Assembly (NCBI GenBank): GCA_031283505.1
Contig: JAITBO010000253.1
Span: 1 to 6,155, forward strand
Direction: 5' to 3'
DNA: 6,155 nucleotides
Source: Treponema sp.
Lineage (GTDB): Bacteria > Spirochaetota > Spirochaetia > Treponematales > Breznakiellaceae
Numbering within the stretch: the first letter of the stretch is position 1; each line of letters opens with the position of its first letter. Under the pieces are notes generated by a model. The model searched no databases, was not told the DNA's origin, and was given only the letters and a program-made list of their open reading frames with translations. This document shows positions 5,567-6,155 of the stretch, in pieces. Made by a program: the position numbers and the translations under genes.

Positions 5567-5750
5567 AATCCACAATTTAGAAAAAACCAGAATATTTCTT
5601 TATTCTTCTAATTCTTTGCTATATAAGGAATTACGAAAAAGCCGAAGCATTTATGTATAAATATTTTCCTTCTAAAAACCTGGAACTTCCCAATAAAATC
5701 AAATCTCTCCAATAATAGCCCTGTAGATTCCAAATGAATCCGATTGCTGT

Positions 5751-5801
5751 GTCGAAATGTCTCATACAACCGAAAAGCGCCGTATTCAGGGTCATTTCGA
5801 C
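5751..5801. repeat. Inverted repeat pair, 9-bp arms, upstream of the sigma gene and groES
   Basis: GTCGAAATG (5751-5759) and CATTTCGAC (5793-5801) are perfect inverted copies 42 bp apart, about four helical turns. They lie about 210-260 bp upstream of the predicted sigma-54 start and about 45-95 bp upstream of the groES -35. They could be half-sites for a DNA-binding protein or the arms of an RNA stem with a 33-base loop. Confidence 0.4.
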
Positions 5802-5805
5802 TCAC

Positions 5806-5831
5806 CCCCGGTTTCTCTTTTTTTGCCGGGG
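5806..5831. repeat. GC-rich hairpin with a T-rich loop
   Basis: CCCCGG (5806-5811) and CCGGGG (5826-5831) form a six-pair stem around a 14-base, mostly T loop, in otherwise AT-rich surroundings and just upstream of the groES -35. Its function is unknown. There is no downstream T tract. Confidence 0.3.
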
Positions 5832-5845
5832 ACCGCATTTTGTTC

Positions 5846-5875
5846 TTGACGTTATCCTTGTATTTTTTGTATATT
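5846..5875 (+). promoter_or_regulatory. Sigma-70 type promoter for groES
   Basis: TTGACG (5846-5851) and TATATT (5870-5875) each match the consensus at five of six positions and are separated by 18 bases. Transcription would start near 5882, leaving a leader of about 44 bases. I see no CIRCE inverted repeat (TTAGCACTC/GAGTGCTAA) in or near it, so HrcA control is not supported here. Confidence 0.6.
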
Positions 5876-5925
5876 TTATCCATACAAATACACTAGAATC
5901 TTATAAATTACAATGGAGGAAGTAT

Positions 5926-6155
5926 ATGAAAGTGAAGCCTTTGGCTGATCGGGTTATGGTTAAACTTGAGAAAAACGAGTCCAAGACCGTAGGTGGAATC
6001 ATTATCCCCGACACTGCGCAGGAAAAAACCCAGACCGGTACTGTCGTGGAAGTGGGCGATGACAAAGAAGTGATCAAGGTAAGCGCCGGCCAGAAAGTCA
6101 TGTACGATAAGTACGCAGGAACCCAGGTTAAGATCGACGGCGTGGAACACCTGAT
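5926..6155 (+). CDS. groES: Co-chaperonin GroES (Cpn10), cut by the window end
   Basis: Seventy-six full codons are visible before the window ends. GroES forms a heptameric lid on GroEL and encloses folding substrates in the cytoplasm. The start MKVKPLADRV is the family's N-terminal signature. The mobile loop that contacts GroEL covers about residues 17-33 with GGIIIPD, and the barrel strands follow through GTVVEVGDD, VSAGQKVMYDKYAGTQV and DGVEHLI. About a dozen residues should be missing at the C-terminus, judging by the usual 88-97 residue length. The ATG has GGAGG (5915-5919) six bases upstream. The gene is divergent from the sigma factor gene. No groEL is visible; it might follow outside the window or lie elsewhere, as in some spirochaetes. 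Confidence 0.96.
   Translation, partial: MKVKPLADRVMVKLEKNESKTVGGIIIPDTAQEKTQTGTVVEVGDDKEVIKVSAGQKVMYDKYAGTQVKIDGVEHL

Larger units (their letters stand above)
5512..5925. other. AT-rich divergent intergenic region between the sigma gene and groES
   Basis: This 414-base stretch holds, from the sigma side, a ribosome binding site and a sigma-54 promoter motif on the minus strand. Next comes about 180 bases of very AT-rich sequence with no recognisable element. A 9-bp inverted repeat pair (5751-5759 and 5793-5801), a GC hairpin (5806-5831), and the groES promoter and ribosome binding site on the plus strand follow. A 91-codon minus-strand open frame (5608-5883) lacks a ribosome binding site and overlaps the groES promoter, so I do not call it a gene. 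Confidence 0.7.

Noticed and set aside
5608..5883. 91-codon minus-strand open frame between the sigma gene and groES.
   Set aside because: No ribosome binding site before its ATG, which overlaps the groES promoter region. The sequence is AT-rich with Lys/Ile/Phe-biased composition and no recognisable domain; it also spans the inverted repeat and the GC hairpin.

Overview
The window is about 6.2 kb of bacterial chromosome. It most likely comes from a Treponema-type spirochaete with moderate G+C content, possibly a termite-gut lineage. This assignment is an inference. It rests on protein character, on the rpoN-hpf pairing, and on a group 2 sigma-70 gene lying head-to-head with groES, an arrangement I recall from Treponema pallidum. 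Coding regions are near 50% G+C, while the sigma/groES intergenic region is clearly AT-rich.

Layout, left to right: (1) The last 34 codons of an IS630-family transposase (+), whose element appears to end at or next to the stop codon of nudC. (2) nudC (-), a complete Nudix NAD(H) pyrophosphatase with its own sigma-70 type promoter. (3) rpoN (+), encoding sigma-54, divergent from nudC; its start is best placed at a GTG with a strong ribosome binding site, seven codons inside the longest open frame. (4) About 200 bases containing a compact array of hairpins, then hpf (+), a short ribosome hibernation factor; rpoN-hpf is a classic pairing. (5) A hairpin-rich intergenic stretch, then a MATE-family efflux transporter (+) that looks leaderless: its promoter puts the transcription start on the ATG and there is no Shine-Dalgarno sequence. 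(6) A convergent group 2 sigma-70 family factor (-), separated from the MATE gene by a strong stem-loop. (7) An AT-rich 414-base divergent intergenic region. (8) groES (+), cut by the window edge about a dozen codons before its usual end.

The most interesting observation is a close match to the -24/-12 sigma-54 promoter consensus directly upstream of the group 2 sigma gene, with the correct 10-bp GG-to-GC spacing and a geometry that gives a short leader of about 28 bases carrying a good ribosome binding site. With rpoN in the same window, this suggests a sigma-54 to alternative-sigma cascade like the Borrelia RpoN-RpoS pathway. The neighbours (ribosome hibernation, GroES, NAD(H)/RNA-cap hydrolysis, efflux) fit a slow-growth or stress theme, but only the promoter motif gives direct support for a regulatory link.
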